NCBI GenBank assembly: GCA_964036665.1
Contig: OZ038529.1
Location: 15,198,060 to 15,262,059, forward strand
DNA from: Gordius sp. MW1
Taxonomy: Eukaryota; Nematomorpha; Gordioida; Gordea; Gordiidae
DNA: 64,000 nt
Direction: 5' to 3'
In this document: positions 21,301 through 34,957 of the stretch, piece by piece
Layout: each line of letters opens with the position of its first letter
Numbering within the stretch: position 1 is the first letter of the stretch
Translations under genes and position numbers: made by a program
Notes under the pieces: model-generated
What the model was told of the DNA's origin: nothing
Seen by the model: only the letters and a program-made list of their open reading frames with translations
Databases searched by the model: none

Positions 21301-24300
21301 CGTTGTCTATCGTCAAAATGATAGTTCTCGCAGCTTAAAACCTCTTTTCGGAAGTCAATCGAGGATATAAGGATTCTCAAATTGGCTTACTTTTATATAT
21401 TTTTTCATGCTCTTTCACATAGAATCGAAAAAAATAAATATTTTTACCTCAAAATTTTTCTCATATTTTTCTTTGAACCGTATGCATCCGATGAAAGTTG
21501 TCGTTTTCAGACGTGGTTTCGATGATAAAAAGTAAAGATTTATCAGAATCAGAAAACTATTACTTTAAAATCATGATCGCATAGTGCATTTTTGGAAAAT
21601 TAAGCACTCACGTTGCGATACAACAAACTAACCGCAACAATAAAACGTTGTCTTTTGTCAAAATGATAGTTCTCGCAGCTTAAAACCTCTTTTCGGAAGT
21701 CAATCGAGGATAATAGGATTCTCAAATTGGCTTACTTTTATATATTTTTTCATGCTCTTTCACATAGAATCGAAAAAAATAAATATTTCTACCTCAAAAT
21801 TTTTCACATATTTTTCTTTGAACCGTATTCATCCGATGAAAGATGTCGTATTCAGACGTAGTTTCTATGATCCCAAGTAAAAATTTATCAGAATCTGAAA
21901 ACTATTACTTTGAAATCATGATCGCATAGTGCATTTTTGAAAAATTCAGCACTCACGTTGCGATACAACAAACTAATCGCAACAATAAACGTTGTCTTTT
22001 GTCAAAATGATAGTTCTCGCAGCTTAAAACCTCTTTTCGGAAGTCAATCGAGGATATAAGTATTCTCAAATTGGCTTACTTTTATATATTTTTTCATGCT
22101 CTTTCACATAGAATCGAAAAAAATAAATATTTTTACCTCGAAATTTTTCTCATATTTTTCTTTGAACCGTATGCATTCGAAAGTTGTCGTTTTCAGACGT
22201 GGTTTCGATGATAAAAAGTAAAAATTTATCAGAATCAGAAAACTATTACTTTAAAATCATGATCGCATAGTGCATTTTTGGAAAATTAAGCACTCACGTT
22301 GCGATACAACAAACTAATCGCAACAATAAAACGTTGTCTTTTGTCAAAATGATAGTTCTCGCAGCTTAAAACCTCTTTTCGGAAGTCAATCGAGGATAAT
22401 AGGATTCTCAAATTGGCTTACTTTTATATATTTTTTCATGCTCTTTCACATAGAATCGAAAAAAATAAATATTTTTACCTCGAAATTTTTCACATATTTT
22501 TCTTTGAACCGTATGCATCCGATGAAAGTTGTCGTTTTCAGACGTGGTTTCGATGATAAAAAGTAAAAATTTATCAGAATCAGAAAACTATTACTTCAAA
22601 ATCATGATCGCATAGTGCATTTTTGAAAAATTAAGCACTCACGTTGCGATACAACAAACTAATCGCAACAATAAAACGTTGTCTTTTGTCAAAATGATAG
22701 TTCTCGCAGCTTAAAACCTCTTTTCGGAAGTCAATCGAGGATAATAGGATTCTCAAATTGGCTTACTTTTATATATTTTTTCATGCTCTTTCACATAGAA
22801 TCGAAAAAAATAAATATTTTTACCTCAAAATTTTTCACATATTTTTCTTTCAACCGTATGCATCCGACGAAAGTTGTCGTTTTCAGACGTGGTTTCTATA
22901 ATCCCAAGTAAAAATTTATCAGAATCTGAAAACTATTACTTTGAAATCATGATCGCATAGTGCATTTTTGGAAAATTAAGCACTCACGTTGCGATACAAC
23001 AAACTAATCGCAACAATAAAACGTTGTCTTTTGTCAAAATGATAGTTCTCGCAGCTTAAAACCTCTTTTCGGAAGTCAATCGAGGATAATAGGATTCTCA
23101 AATTGGCTTACTTTTATATATTTTTTCATGCTCTTTCACATAGAATCGAAAAAAATAAATATTTTTACCTCGAAATTTTTCACATATTTTTCTTTGAACC
23201 GTATGCATCCGATGAAAGTTGTCGTTTTCAGACGTGGTTTCGATGATAAAAAGTAAAAATTTATCAGAATCAGAAAACTATTACTTCAAAATCATGATCG
23301 CATAGTGCATTTTTGAAAAATTAAGCACTCACGTTGCGATACAACAAACTAATCGCAACAATAAAACGTTGTCTTTTGTCAAAATGATAGTTCTCGCAGC
23401 TTAAAACCTCTTTTCGGAAGTCAATCGAGGATAATAGGATTCTCAAATTGGCTTACTTTATATATTTTTTCATGCTCTTTCACATAGAATCGAAAAAAAT
23501 AAATATTTTTACCTCGAAATTTTTCACATATTTTTCTTTGAACCGTATGCATCCGATGAAAGTTGTCGTTTTCAGACGTGGTTTCGATGATAAAAAGTAA
23601 AAATTTATCAGAATCAGAAAACTATTACTTCAAAATCATGATCGCATAGTGCATTTTTGAAAAATTAAGCACTCACGTTGCGATACAACAAACTAATCGC
23701 AACAATAAAACGTTGTCTTTTGTCAAAATGATAGTTCTCGCAGCTTAAAACTTCTTTTCGGGTCAATCGAGGATAATAGGATTCTCAAATTGGCTTAATT
23801 TTATATATTTTTTCATGCTCTTTCACATAGAATCAAAAAAAATAAATATTTTTACCTCAAAATTTTTCACATATTTTTCTTTGAACCGTATTCATCCGAT
23901 GAAAGATGTCGTATTCAGACGTCGTTTCTATGATCCCAAGTAAAAATTTATCAGAATCTGAAAACTATTACTTTGAAATCATGATCGCATAGTGCATTTT
24001 TGAAAAATTCAGCACTCACGTTGCGATACAACAAACTAATCGCAACAATAAAACGTTGTCTTTTGTCAAAATGATAGTTCTCGCAGCTTAAAACCTCTTT
24101 TCGGAAGTCAATCGAGGATAATAGGATTCTCAAATTGGCTTACTTTTATATATTTTTTCATGCTCTTTCAAATCGAAAAAAATAAATATTTTTACCTCGA
24201 AATTTTTCTCATATTTTTCTTTGAACCGTATGCATCCGATGAAAGTTGTCGTTTTCAGACGTGGTTTCGATGATAAAAAGTAAAGATTTATCAGAATCAG

Positions 24301-24865
24301 AAAACTATTACTTTAAAATCATGATCGCATAGTGCATTTTTTGAAAATTAAGCACTAACGTTGCGATACAACAAACTAACCGCAACAATAAAACGTTGTC
24401 TTTTGTCAAAATGATAGTTCTCGCAGCTTAAAACCTCTTTTCGGAAGTCAATCGAGGATAATAGGATTCTCAAATTGGCTCACTTTTATATATTTTTTTA
24501 TGCTCTTTCACATAGAATCGAAAAAAATAAATATTTTTACCTCAAAATTTTTCACATATTTTTCTTTGAACCGTATTCATCCGATGAAAGATGTCGTATT
24601 CAGACGTAATTTCTATGATCCCAAGTAAAAATTTATCAGAATCTGAAAACTATTACTTTGAAATCATGATCGCATAGAGCCATTTTCAAAAATTAAGCAC
24701 TCACGTTGCGATACAACAAACTAATCGTAACAATAAAACGTTGTCTTTTGTCAAAATGATAGTTCTCGCAGCTTAAAACCTCTTTTCGGAAGTCAATCGA
24801 GGATAATAGGATTCTCAAATTGGCTTACTTTTATATATTTTTTCATGCTCTTTCACATAGAATCG

Positions 24866-24909
24866 AAAAAAATAAATATTTTTACCTCGAAATTTTTCAC
24901 ATATTTTTC
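24866..24909. other. Spaced A/T-tract cluster (example), candidate intrinsic bend
   Basis: Within one unit a 7-base A run, a 5-base T run, AAATTTTT and another 5-base T run follow each other with centres roughly 12 bp apart. The pattern is present in nearly all units; the eight 36-bp-deletion units lose most of it. Tracts near helical spacing can bend DNA and position nucleosomes, and this is frequent in satellites. The spacing here is a little over one helical turn, so curvature is plausible rather than certain. Confidence 0.45.
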
Positions 24910-25428
24910 TTTGAACCGTATGCATCCGATGAAAGTTGTCGTTTTCAGACGTGGTTTCAATGATAAAAAGTAAAAATTTATCAGAATCAGAAAACTATTA
25001 CTTTAAAATCATGATCGCATAGTGCATTTTTGAAAAATTAAGCACTCACGTTGCGATACAACAAACTAATCGCAACAATAAAACGTTGTCTTTTGTCAAA
25101 ATGATAGTTCTCGCAGCTTAAATCCTCTTTTCGGAAGTCAATCGAGGATAATAGGATTCTCAAATTGGCTTACTTTTATATATTTTTTCATGCTCTTTCA
25201 CATAGAATCGAAAAGAATAAATATTTTTACCTCAAAATTTTTCAAATATTTTTCTTTCAACCGTATGCATCCGATGAAAGTTGTCGTTTTCAGACGTCGT
25301 TTCGATGATAAAAAGTAAAAATTTATCAGAATTAGAAAACTTTTACTTTAAAATCATGATCGCATAGTGCATTTTTGAAAAATTCAGCACTCACGTTGCG
25401 ATACAACAAACTAATCGCAACAATAAAA

Positions 25429-25737
25429 CGTTGTCTTTTGTCAAAATGAATAGTTCTGGCAGCTTAAAACCTCTTTTCGGAAGTAAATCGAGGTAATAGG
25501 ATTCTCAAATTGGCTTACTTTTATATATTTTTTCATGCTCTTTTACAAAGAATCAAAAAAAATAAATATCCGTATGCATCCGATGAAAGTTGTCGTTTTC
25601 AGACGTGGTTTCAATGATAAAAAGTAAAAATTTATCAGAATTAGAAAACTATTACTTTGAAATCATGATCGCATAGAGCCATTTTCAAAAATTAAGCACT
25701 CACGTTGCGATACAACAAACTAATCGTAACAATAAAA
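25429..25737. repeat. 36-bp-deletion monomer (309 bp)
   Basis: AAATAAATATCCGTATGC replaces a sequence 36 bases longer that would contain the ACCTCAAAATTTTTCACAT stretch. The unit also has AATGAATAG, AAGTAAATCGAGG, TTTTACAAAG and AATCAAAAAAAA. GAGGTAATAGG lacks one base relative to its partner at 34648. Confidence 0.92.
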
Positions 25738-26427
25738 CGTTGTCTTTTGTCAAAATGATAGTTCTCGCAGCTTAAAACCTCTTTTCGGAAGTCAATCGAG
25801 GATAATAGGATTCTCAAATGTGCTTACTTTTATATATTTTTTCATGCTCTTTCACATAGAATCGAAAAAAATAAATATTTTTACCTCGAAATTTTTCACA
25901 TATTTTTCTTTGAACCGTATGCATCCGATGAAAGTTGTCGTTTTCAGACGTGGTTTCAATGATAAAAAGTAAAAATTTATCAGAATCAGAAAACTATTAC
26001 TTTAAAATCATGATCGCATAGTGCATTTTTGAAAAATTAAGCACTCACGTTGCGATACAACAAACTAATCGCAACAATAAAACGTTGTCTTTTGTCAAAA
26101 TGATAGTTCTCGCAGCTTAAAACCTCTTTTCGGAAGTCAATCGAGGATAATAGGATTCTCAAATTGGCTTACTTTTATATATTTTTTCATGCTCTTTCAC
26201 ATGGAATCGAAAAGAATAAATATTTTTACCTCAAAATTTTTCAAATATTTTTCTTTCAACCGTATGCATCCGATGAAAGTTGTCGTTTTCAGACGTCGTT
26301 TCGATGATAAAAAGTAAAAATTTATCAGAATTAGAAAACTTTTACTTTAAAATCATGATCGCATAGTGCATTTTTGAAAAATTCAGCACTCACGTTGCGA
26401 TACAACAAACTAATCGCAACAATAAAA

Positions 26428-26736
26428 CGTTGTCTTTTGTCAAAATGAATAGTTCTGGCAGCTTAAAACCTCTTTTCGGAAGTAAATCGAGGATAATAGG
26501 ATTCTCAAATTGGCTTACTTTTATATACTTTTTCATGCTCTTTTACAAAGAATCAAAAAAAATAAATATCTTATGCATCCGATGAAAGTTGTCGTTTTCA
26601 GACGTGGTTTCAATGATAAAAAGTCAAAATTTATCAGAATTAGAAAACTATTACTTTAAAATCATGATCGCATAGTGCATTTTAGAAAAATTCAGCACTC
26701 ACGTTGCGATACAACAAACTAATCGCAACAATAAAA
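26428..26736. repeat. 36-bp-deletion monomer, CTTATGC subtype (309 bp)
   Basis: The joint reads AAATATCTTATGC, one base shorter than AAATATCCGTATGC, with TATACTTTTTC and AAAAAGTCAAAATT in addition. The same three changes occur in the unit at 36302, so it is a derived form copied with the long segment. Confidence 0.9.
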
Positions 26737-29146
26737 CGTTGTCTTTTGTCAAAATGAATAGTTCTGGCAGCTTAAAACCTCTTTTCGGAAGTCAATCGAG
26801 GATAATAGGAGTCTCAAATTGGGTTACTTTTATGTATTTTTTCATGCTCTTTCACATAGAATCGAAAAAAATAAATATTTTTACCTCGAAATTTTCCACA
26901 TATTTTTCTTTCAACCGTATGCATCCGATGAAAGTTGTCGTTTTCAGACGTGGTTTCAATGATAAAAAGTAAAAATTTATCAGAATCTGAAAACTATTAC
27001 TTTGAAATCATGATCGCATAGAGCCATTTTCAAAAATTAAGCACTCACGTTGCGATACAACAAACTAACCGCAACAATAAAACGTTGTCTTTTGTCAAAA
27101 TGATAGTTCTCGCAGCTTAAAACCTCTTTTCGGAAGTCAATCGAGGATAATAGGATTCTCAAATTGGCTTACTTTTATATATTTTTTCATGCTCTTTCAC
27201 ATAGAATCGAAAAAAATAAATATTTTTACCTTAAAATTTTTCACATATTTTTCTTTGAACCGTATTCATCCGATGAAAGATGTCGTATTCAGACGTAATT
27301 TCTATGATCCCAAGTAAAAATTTATCAGAATCTGAAAACTATTACTTTGAAATCATGATCGCATAGAGCCATTTTCAAAAATTAAGCACTCACGTTGCGA
27401 TACAACAAACTAATCGCAACAAACAAACGTTGTCTTTTGTCAAAATGAATAGTTCTGGCAGCTTAAAACCTCTTTTCGGAAGTCAATCGAGGATATAAGG
27501 ATTCTCAAATTGGCTTACTTTTATATATTTTTTCATGCTCTTTCACATAGAATCGAAAAAAATAAATATTTTTACCTCAAAATTTTTCACATATTTTTCT
27601 TTGAACCGTATTCATCCGATGAAAGATGTCGTATTCAGACGTGGTTTCTATGATCCCAAGTAAAAATTTATCAGAATCTAAAAACTATTACTTTGAAATC
27701 ATGATCGCATAGTGCATTTTTGAAAAATTCAGCACTCACGTTGCGATACAACAAACTAATCGCAACAATAAAACGTTGTCTTTTGTCAAAATGATAGTTC
27801 TCGCAGCTTAAAACCTCTTTTCGGAAGTCAATCGAGGATAATAGGATTCTCAAATTGGCTTACTTTTATATATTTTTTAATGCTCTTTCAAATCGAAAAA
27901 AATAAATATTTTTACCTCGAAATTTTTCTCATATTTTTCTTTGAACCGTATGCATCCGATGAAAGTTGTCGTTTTCAGACGTGGTTTCGATGATAAAAAG
28001 TAAAGATTTATCAGAATCAGAAAACTATTACTTTAAAATCATGATCGCATAGTGCATTTTTGGAAAATTAAGCACTCACGTTGCGATACAACAAACTAAC
28101 CGCAACAATAAAACGTTGTCTTTTGTCAAAATGATAGTTCTCGCAGCTTAAAACCTCTTTTCGGAAGTCAATCGAGGATAATAGGATTCTCAAATTGGCT
28201 TACTTTTATATATTTTTTCATGCTCTTTCACATAGAATCGAAAAAAATAAATATTTTTACCTCGAAATTTTTCACATATTTTTCTTTGAACCGTATGCAT
28301 CCGATGAAAGTTGTCGTTTTCAGACGTGGTTTCGATGATAAAAAGTAAAAATTTATCAGAATCTGAAAACTATTACTTTGAAATCATGATCGCATAGTGT
28401 ATTTTTGAAAAATTCAGCACTCACGTTGCGATACAACAAACTAATCGCAACAATAAACGTTGTCTTTTGTCAAAATGATAGTTCTCGCAGCTTAAAACCT
28501 CTTTTCGGAAGTCAATCGAGGATATAAGGATTCTCAAATTGGCTTACTTTTATATATTTTTTCATGCTCTTTCACATAGAATCGAAAAAATAAATATTTT
28601 TACCTCGAAATTTTTCACATATTTTTCTTTGAACCGTATGCATCCGATGAAAGTTGTCGTTTTCAGACGTGGTTTCGATGATAAAAAGTAAAAATTTATC
28701 AGAATCAGAAAACTATTACTTAAAAATCATGATCGCATAGTGCATTTTTGAAAAATTAAGCACTCACGTTGCGATACAACAAACTAATTGCAACAATAAA
28801 ACGTTGTCTTTTGTCAAAATGATAGTTCTCGCAGCTTAAAACCTCTTTTCGGAAGTCAATCGAGGATAATAGGATTCTCAAATTGGCTTGCTTTTATATA
28901 TTTTCTCATGCTCTTTCACATAGAATCGAAAAAAATAAATATTTTTACCTCAAAATTTTTCACATATTTTTCTTTGAACCGTATTCATCCGATGAAAGAT
29001 GTCGTATTCAGACGTGGTTTCTATGATCCCAAGTAAAAATTTATCAGAATCTAAAAACTATTACTTTGAAATCATGATCGCATAGTGCATTTTTGAAAAA
29101 TTCAGCACTCACGTTGCGATACAACAAACTAATCGCAACAATAAAA
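26737..29146. repeat. 7-mer tandem duplication, copy 1 (2410 bp)
   Basis: Monomers start at 26737, 27083, 27428, 27774, 28114, 28458 and 28802. Markers are GGAGTCTCAAATTGGG with TTTTCCACAT, GACGTAATTTC, CAACAAACAAACG with GAATAG and GGATATAAGG, TTTTTTAATGC with TTTCAAATCG, CCTCGAAATT with GTGTATTTTTG, AATAAACG with GGATATAAGG, and GGCTTGC with TTTTCTCATG. The same seven units follow again directly. The first three belong to the subfamilies called c, t and k in the 8-mer further right. Confidence 0.92.
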
Positions 29147-31555
29147 CGTTGTCTTTTGTCAAAATGAATAGTTCTGGCAGCTTAAAACCTCTTTTCGGAA
29201 GTCAATCGAGGATAATAGGAGTCTCAAATTGGGTTACTTTTATGTATTTTTTCATGCTCTTTCACATAGAATCGAAAAAAATAAATATTTTTACCTCGAA
29301 ATTTTCCACATATTTTTCTTTCAACCGTATGCATCCGATGAAAGTTGTCGTTTTCAGACGTGGTTTCAATGATAAAAAGTAAAAATTTATCAGAATCTGA
29401 AAACTATTACTTTGAAATCATGATCGCATAGAGCCATTTTCAAAAATTAAGCACTCACGTTGCGATACAACAAACTAACCGCAACAATAAAACGTTGTCT
29501 TTTGTCAAAATGATAGTTCTCGCAGCTTAAAACCTCTTTTCGGAAGTCAATCGAGGATAATAGGATTCTCAAATTGGCTTACTTTTATATATTTTTTCAT
29601 GCTCTTTCACATAGAATCGAAAAAAATAAATATTTTTACCTCAAAATTTTTCACATATTTTTCTTTGAACCGTATTCATCCGATGAAAGATGTCGTATTC
29701 AGACGTAATTTCTATGATCCCAAGTAAAAATTTATCAGAATCTGAAAACTATTACTTTGAAATCATGATCGCATAGAGCCATTTTCAAAAATTAAGCACT
29801 CACGTTGCGATACAACAAACTAATCGCAACAAACAAACGTTGTCTTTTGTCAAAATGAATAGTTCTGGCAGCTTAAAACCTCTTTTCGGAAGTCAATCGA
29901 GGATATAAGGATTCTCAAATTGGCTTACTTTTATATATTTTTTCATGCTCTTTCACATAGAATCGAAAAAAATAAATATTTTTACCTCAAAATTTTTCAC
30001 ATATTTTTCTTTGAACCGTATTCATCCGATGAAAGATGTCGTATTCAGACGTGGTTTCTATGATCCCAAGTAAAAATTTATCAGAATCTAAAAACTATTA
30101 CTTTGAAATCATGATCGCATAGTGCATTTTTGAAAAATTCAGCACTCACGTTGCGATACAACAAACTAATCGCAACAATAAAACGTTGTCTTTTGTCAAA
30201 ATGATAGTTCTCGCAGCTTAAAACCTCTTTTCGGAAGTCAATCGAGGATAATAGGATTCTCAAATTGGCTTACTTTTATATATTTTTTAATGCTCTTTCA
30301 AATCGAAAAAAATAAATATTTTTACCTCGAAATTTTTCTCATATTTTTCTTTGAACCGTATGCATCCGATGAAAGTTGTCGTTTTCAGACGTGGTTTCGA
30401 TGATAAAAAGTAAAGATTTATCAGAATCAGAAAACTATTACTTTAAAATCATGATCGCATAGTGCATTTTTGGAAAATTAAGCACTCACGTTGCGATACA
30501 ACAAACTAACCGCAACAATAAAACGTTGTCTTTTGTCAAAATGATAGTTCTCGCAGCTTAAAACCTCTTTTCGGAAGTCAATCGAGGATAATAGGATTCT
30601 CAAATTGGCTTACTTTTATATATTTTTTCATGCTCTTTCACATAGAATCGAAAAAAATAAATATTTTTACCTCGAAATTTTTCACATATTTTTCTTTGAA
30701 CCGTATGCATCCGATGAAAGTTGTCGTTTTCAGACGTGGTTTCGATGATAAAAAGTAAAAATTTATCAGAATCTGAAAACTATTACTTTGAAATCATGAT
30801 CGCATAGTGTATTTTTGAAAAATTCAGCACTCACGTTGCGATACAACAAACTAATCGCAACAATAAACGTTGTCTTTTGTCAAAATGATAGTTCTCGCAG
30901 CTTAAAACCTCTTTTCGGAAGTCAATCGAGGATATAAGGATTCTCAAATTGGCTTACTTTTATATATTTTTTCATGCTCTTTCACATAGAATCGAAAAAA
31001 TAAATATTTTTACCTCGAAATTTTTCACATATTTTTCTTTGAACCGTATGCATCCGATGAAAGTTGTCGTTTTCAGACGTGGTTTCGATGATAAAAAGTA
31101 AAAATTTATCAGAATCAGAAAACTATTACTTAAAAATCATGATCGCATAGTGCATTTTTGAAAAATTAAGCACTCACGTTGCGATACAACAAACTAATTG
31201 CAACAATAAAACGTTGTCTTTTGTCAAAATGATAGTTCTCGCAGCTTAAAACCTCTTTTCGGAAGTCAATCGAGGATAATAGGATTCTCAAATTGGCTTG
31301 CTTTTATATATTTTCTCATGCTCTTTCACATAGAATCGAAAAAAATAAATATTTTTACCTCAAAATTTTTCACATATTTTTCTTTGAACCGTATTCATCC
31401 GATGAAAGATGTCGTATTCAGACGTGGTTTCTATGATCCCAAGTAAAAATTTATCAGAATCTAAAAACTATTACTTTGAAATCATGATCGCATAGTGCAT
31501 TTTTGAAAAATTCAGCACTCACGTTGCGATACAACAAACTAATCGCAACAATAAA
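29147..31555. repeat. 7-mer tandem duplication, copy 2 (2409 bp)
   Basis: Monomers start at 29147, 29493, 29838, 30184, 30524, 30868 and 31212, each exactly 2410 bp from its partner. Reading the two copies against each other I noticed only ACCTTAAAATT in copy 1 against ACCTCAAAATT in copy 2 (near 29641) and one A missing at the right end (AATAAACG at 31556). This is the most similar pair of blocks in the window, so it is either the most recent amplification here or a point where assembly should be checked. Confidence 0.92.
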
Positions 31556-34500
31556 CGTTGTCTTTTGTCAAAATGATAGTTCTCGCAGCTTAAAACCTCT
31601 TTTCGGAAGTCAATCGAGGATATAAGGATTCTCAAATTGGCTTACTTTTATATATTTTTTCATGCTCTTTCACATAGAATCGAAAAAAATAAATATTTTT
31701 ACCTCAAAATTTTTCTCATATTTTTCTTTGAACCGTATGCATCCGATGAAAGTTGTCGTTTTCAGACGTGGTTTCGATTATAAAAAGTAAAGATTTATCA
31801 GAATCAGAAAACTATTACTTTAAAATCATGATCGCATAGTGCATTTTTGGAAAATTAAGCACTCACGTTGCGATACAACAAACTAACCGCAACAATAAAA
31901 CGTTGTCTTTTGTCAAAATGATAGTTCTCGCAGCTTAAAACCTCTTTTCGGAAGTCAATCGAGGATAATAGGATTCTCAAATTGGCTTACTTTTATATAT
32001 TTTTTCATGCTCTTTCACATAGAATCGAAAAAAATAAATATTTCTACCTCAAAATTTTTCACATATTTTTCTTTGAACCGTATTCATCCGATGAAAGATG
32101 TCGTATTCAGACGTAGTTTCTATGATCCCAAGTAAAAATTTATCAGAATCTGAAAACTATTAATTTGAAATCATGATCGCATAGTGCATTTTTGAAAAAT
32201 TCAGCACTCACGTTGCGATACAACAAACTAATCGCAACAATAAACGTTGTCTTTTGTCAAAATGATAGTTCTCGCAGCTTAAAACCTCTTTTCGGAAGTC
32301 AATCGAGGATATAAGGATTCTCAAATTGGCTTACTTTTATATATTTTTTCATGCTCTTTCACATAGAATCGAAAAAAATAAATATTTTTACCTCGAAATT
32401 TTTCTCATATTTTTCTTTGAACCGTATGCATTCGAAAGTTGTCGTTTTCAGACGTGGTTTCGATGATAAAAAGTAAAAATTTATCAGAATCAGAAAACTA
32501 TTAATTTAAAATCATGATCGCATAGTGCATTTTTGGAAAATTAAGCACTCACGTTGCGATACAACAAACTAATCGCAACAATAAAACGTTGTCTTTTGTC
32601 AAAATGATAGTTCTCGCAGCTTAAAACCTCTTTTCGGAAGTCAATCGAGGATAATAGGATTCTCAAATTGGCTTACTTTTATATATTTTTTCATGCTCTT
32701 TCACATAGAATCGAAAAAAATAAATATTTTTACCTCGAAATTTTTCACATATTTTTCTACGAACCGTATGCATCCGATGAAAGTTGTCGTTTTCAGACGT
32801 GGTTTCGATGATAAAAAGTAAAAATTTATCAGAATCAGAATTTATTACTTCAAAATCATGATCGCATAGTGCATTTTTGAAAAATTAAGCACTCACGTTG
32901 CGATACAACAAACTAATCGCAACAATAAAACGTTGTCTTTTGTCAAAATGATAGTTCTCGCAGCTTAAAACTTCTTTTCGGGTCAATCGAGGATAATAGG
33001 ATTCTCAAATTGGCTTAATTTTATATATTTTTTCATGCTCTTTCACATAGAATCAAAAAAAATAAATATTTTTACCTCAAAATTTTTCACATATTTTTCT
33101 TTGAACCGTATTCATCCGATGAAAGATGTCGTATTCAGACGTCGTTTCTATGATCCCAAGTAAAAATTTATCAGAATCTGAAAACTATTATTTGAAATCA
33201 TGATCGCATAGTGCATTTTTGAAAAATTCAGCACTCACGTTGCGATACAACAAACTAATCGCAACAATAAAACGTTGTCTTTTGTCAAAATGATAGTTCT
33301 CGCAGCTTAAAACCTCTTTTCGGAAGTCAATCGAGGATAATAGGATTCTCAAATTGGCTTACTTTTATATATTTTTTCATGCTCTTTCAAATCGAAAAAA
33401 ATAAATATTTTTACCTCGAAATTTTTCTCATATTTTTCTTTGAACCGTATGCATCCGATGAAAGTTGTCGTTTTCAGATGTGGTTTCGATGATAAAAAGT
33501 AAAGATTTATCAGAATCAGAAAACTATTACTTTAAAATCATGATCGCATAGTGCATTTTTTGAAAATTAAGCACTAACGTTGCGATACAACAAACTAACC
33601 GCAACAATAAAACGTTGTCTTTTGTCAAAATGATAGTTCTCGCAGCTTAAAACCTCTTTTCGGAAGTCAATCGAGGATAATAGGATTCTCAAATTGGCTT
33701 ACTTTTATATATTTTTTCATGCTCTTTCAAATAGAATCGAAAAAAATAAATATTTTTACCTCAAAATTTTTCACATATTTTTCTTTGAACCGTATTCATC
33801 CGATGAAAGATGTCGTATTCAGACGTAATTTCTATGATCCCAAGTAAAAATTTATCAGAATCTGAAAACTATTACTTTGAAATCATGAACGCATAGAGCC
33901 ATTTTCAAAAATTAAGCACTCACGTTGCGATACAACAAACTAATCGTAACAATAAAACGTTGTCTTTTGTCAAAATGATAGTTCTCGCAGCTTAAAACCT
34001 CTTTTCGGAAGTCAATCGAGGATAATAGGATTCTCAAATTGGCTTACTTTTATATATTTTTTCATGCTCTTTCACATAGAATCGAAAAAAATAAATATTT
34101 TTACCTCAAAATTTTTCACATATTTTTCTTTGAACCGTATGCATCCGATGAAAGTTGTCGTTTTCAGACGTGGTTTCAATGATAAAAAGTAAAAATTTAT
34201 CAGAATCAGAAAACTATTACTTTAAAATCATGATCGCATAGTGCATTTTTGAAAAATTAAGCACTCACGTTGCGATACAACAAACTAATCGCAACAATAA
34301 AACGTTGTCTTTTGTCAAAATGATAGTTCTCGCAGCTTAAAACCTCTTTTCGGAAGTCAATCGAGGATAATAGGATTCTCAAATTGGCTTACTTTTATAT
34401 ATTTTTTCATGCTCTTTCACATAGAATCGAAAAGAATAAATATTTTTACCTCAAAATTTTTCAAATATTTTTCTTTCAACCGTATGCATCCGATGAAAGT

Positions 34501-34647
34501 TGTCGTTTTCAGACGTCGTTTCGATGATAAAAAGTAAAAATTTATCAGAATTAGAAAACTTTTACTTTAAAATCATGATCGCATAGTGCATTTTTGAAAA
34601 ATTCAGCACTCACGTTGCGATACAACAAACTAATCGCAACAATAAAA

Positions 34648-34957
34648 CGTTGTCTTTTGTCAAAATGAATAGTTCTGGCAGCTTAAAACCTCTTTTCGGA
34701 AGTAAATCGAGGATAATAGGATTCTCAAATTGGCTTACTTTTATATATTTTTTCATGCTCTTTTACAAAGAATCAAAAAAAATAAATATCCGTATGCATC
34801 CGATGAAAGTTGTCGTTTTCAGACGTGGTTTCAATGATAAAAAGTAAAAATTTATCAGAATTAGAAAACTATTACTTTGAAATCATGATCGCATAGAGCC
34901 ATTTTCAAAAATTAAGCACTCACGTTGCGATACAACAAACTAATCGTAACAATAAAA
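34648..34957. repeat. 36-bp-deletion monomer (310 bp)
   Basis: Partner of the unit at 25429 in the second copy of the long segment. It has AATGAATAG and AAATATCCGTATGC and retains the base missing in GAGGTAATAGG of its partner. The 36-base loss keeps one translation frame open for 65 codons, with no other sign of coding. Confidence 0.92.

Larger units (their letters stand above)
21301..26736. repeat. Long segmental duplication, copy 1
   Basis: Monomers start at 21301, 21646, 21990, 22332, 22677, 23022, 23367, 23711, 24054, 24394, 24739, 25084, 25429, 25738, 26083 and 26428. Markers shared with 31556-36610 in the same order include AATATTTCTACC with GACGTAGTTTC, GCATTCGAAAGTTG (4 bases lost), CTTCTTTTCGGGTC with GGCTTAATTTT, GCACTAACG, AATCGTAAC, CATGTAAT-free GACGTAATTTC, ATCGAAAAGAATAAAT, and two 36-bp-deletion units. 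Correspondence continues through 27427. Four monomers at 22332-23710 stand where the other copy has one. Confidence 0.82.

Noticed and set aside
25551-25580. Transposon insertion or excision scar at the 36-bp deletion joint
   Set aside because: No target-site duplication or terminal inverted repeat at AAATATCCGTATGC, and no obvious microhomology. A simple deletion copied by amplification explains all eight cases.
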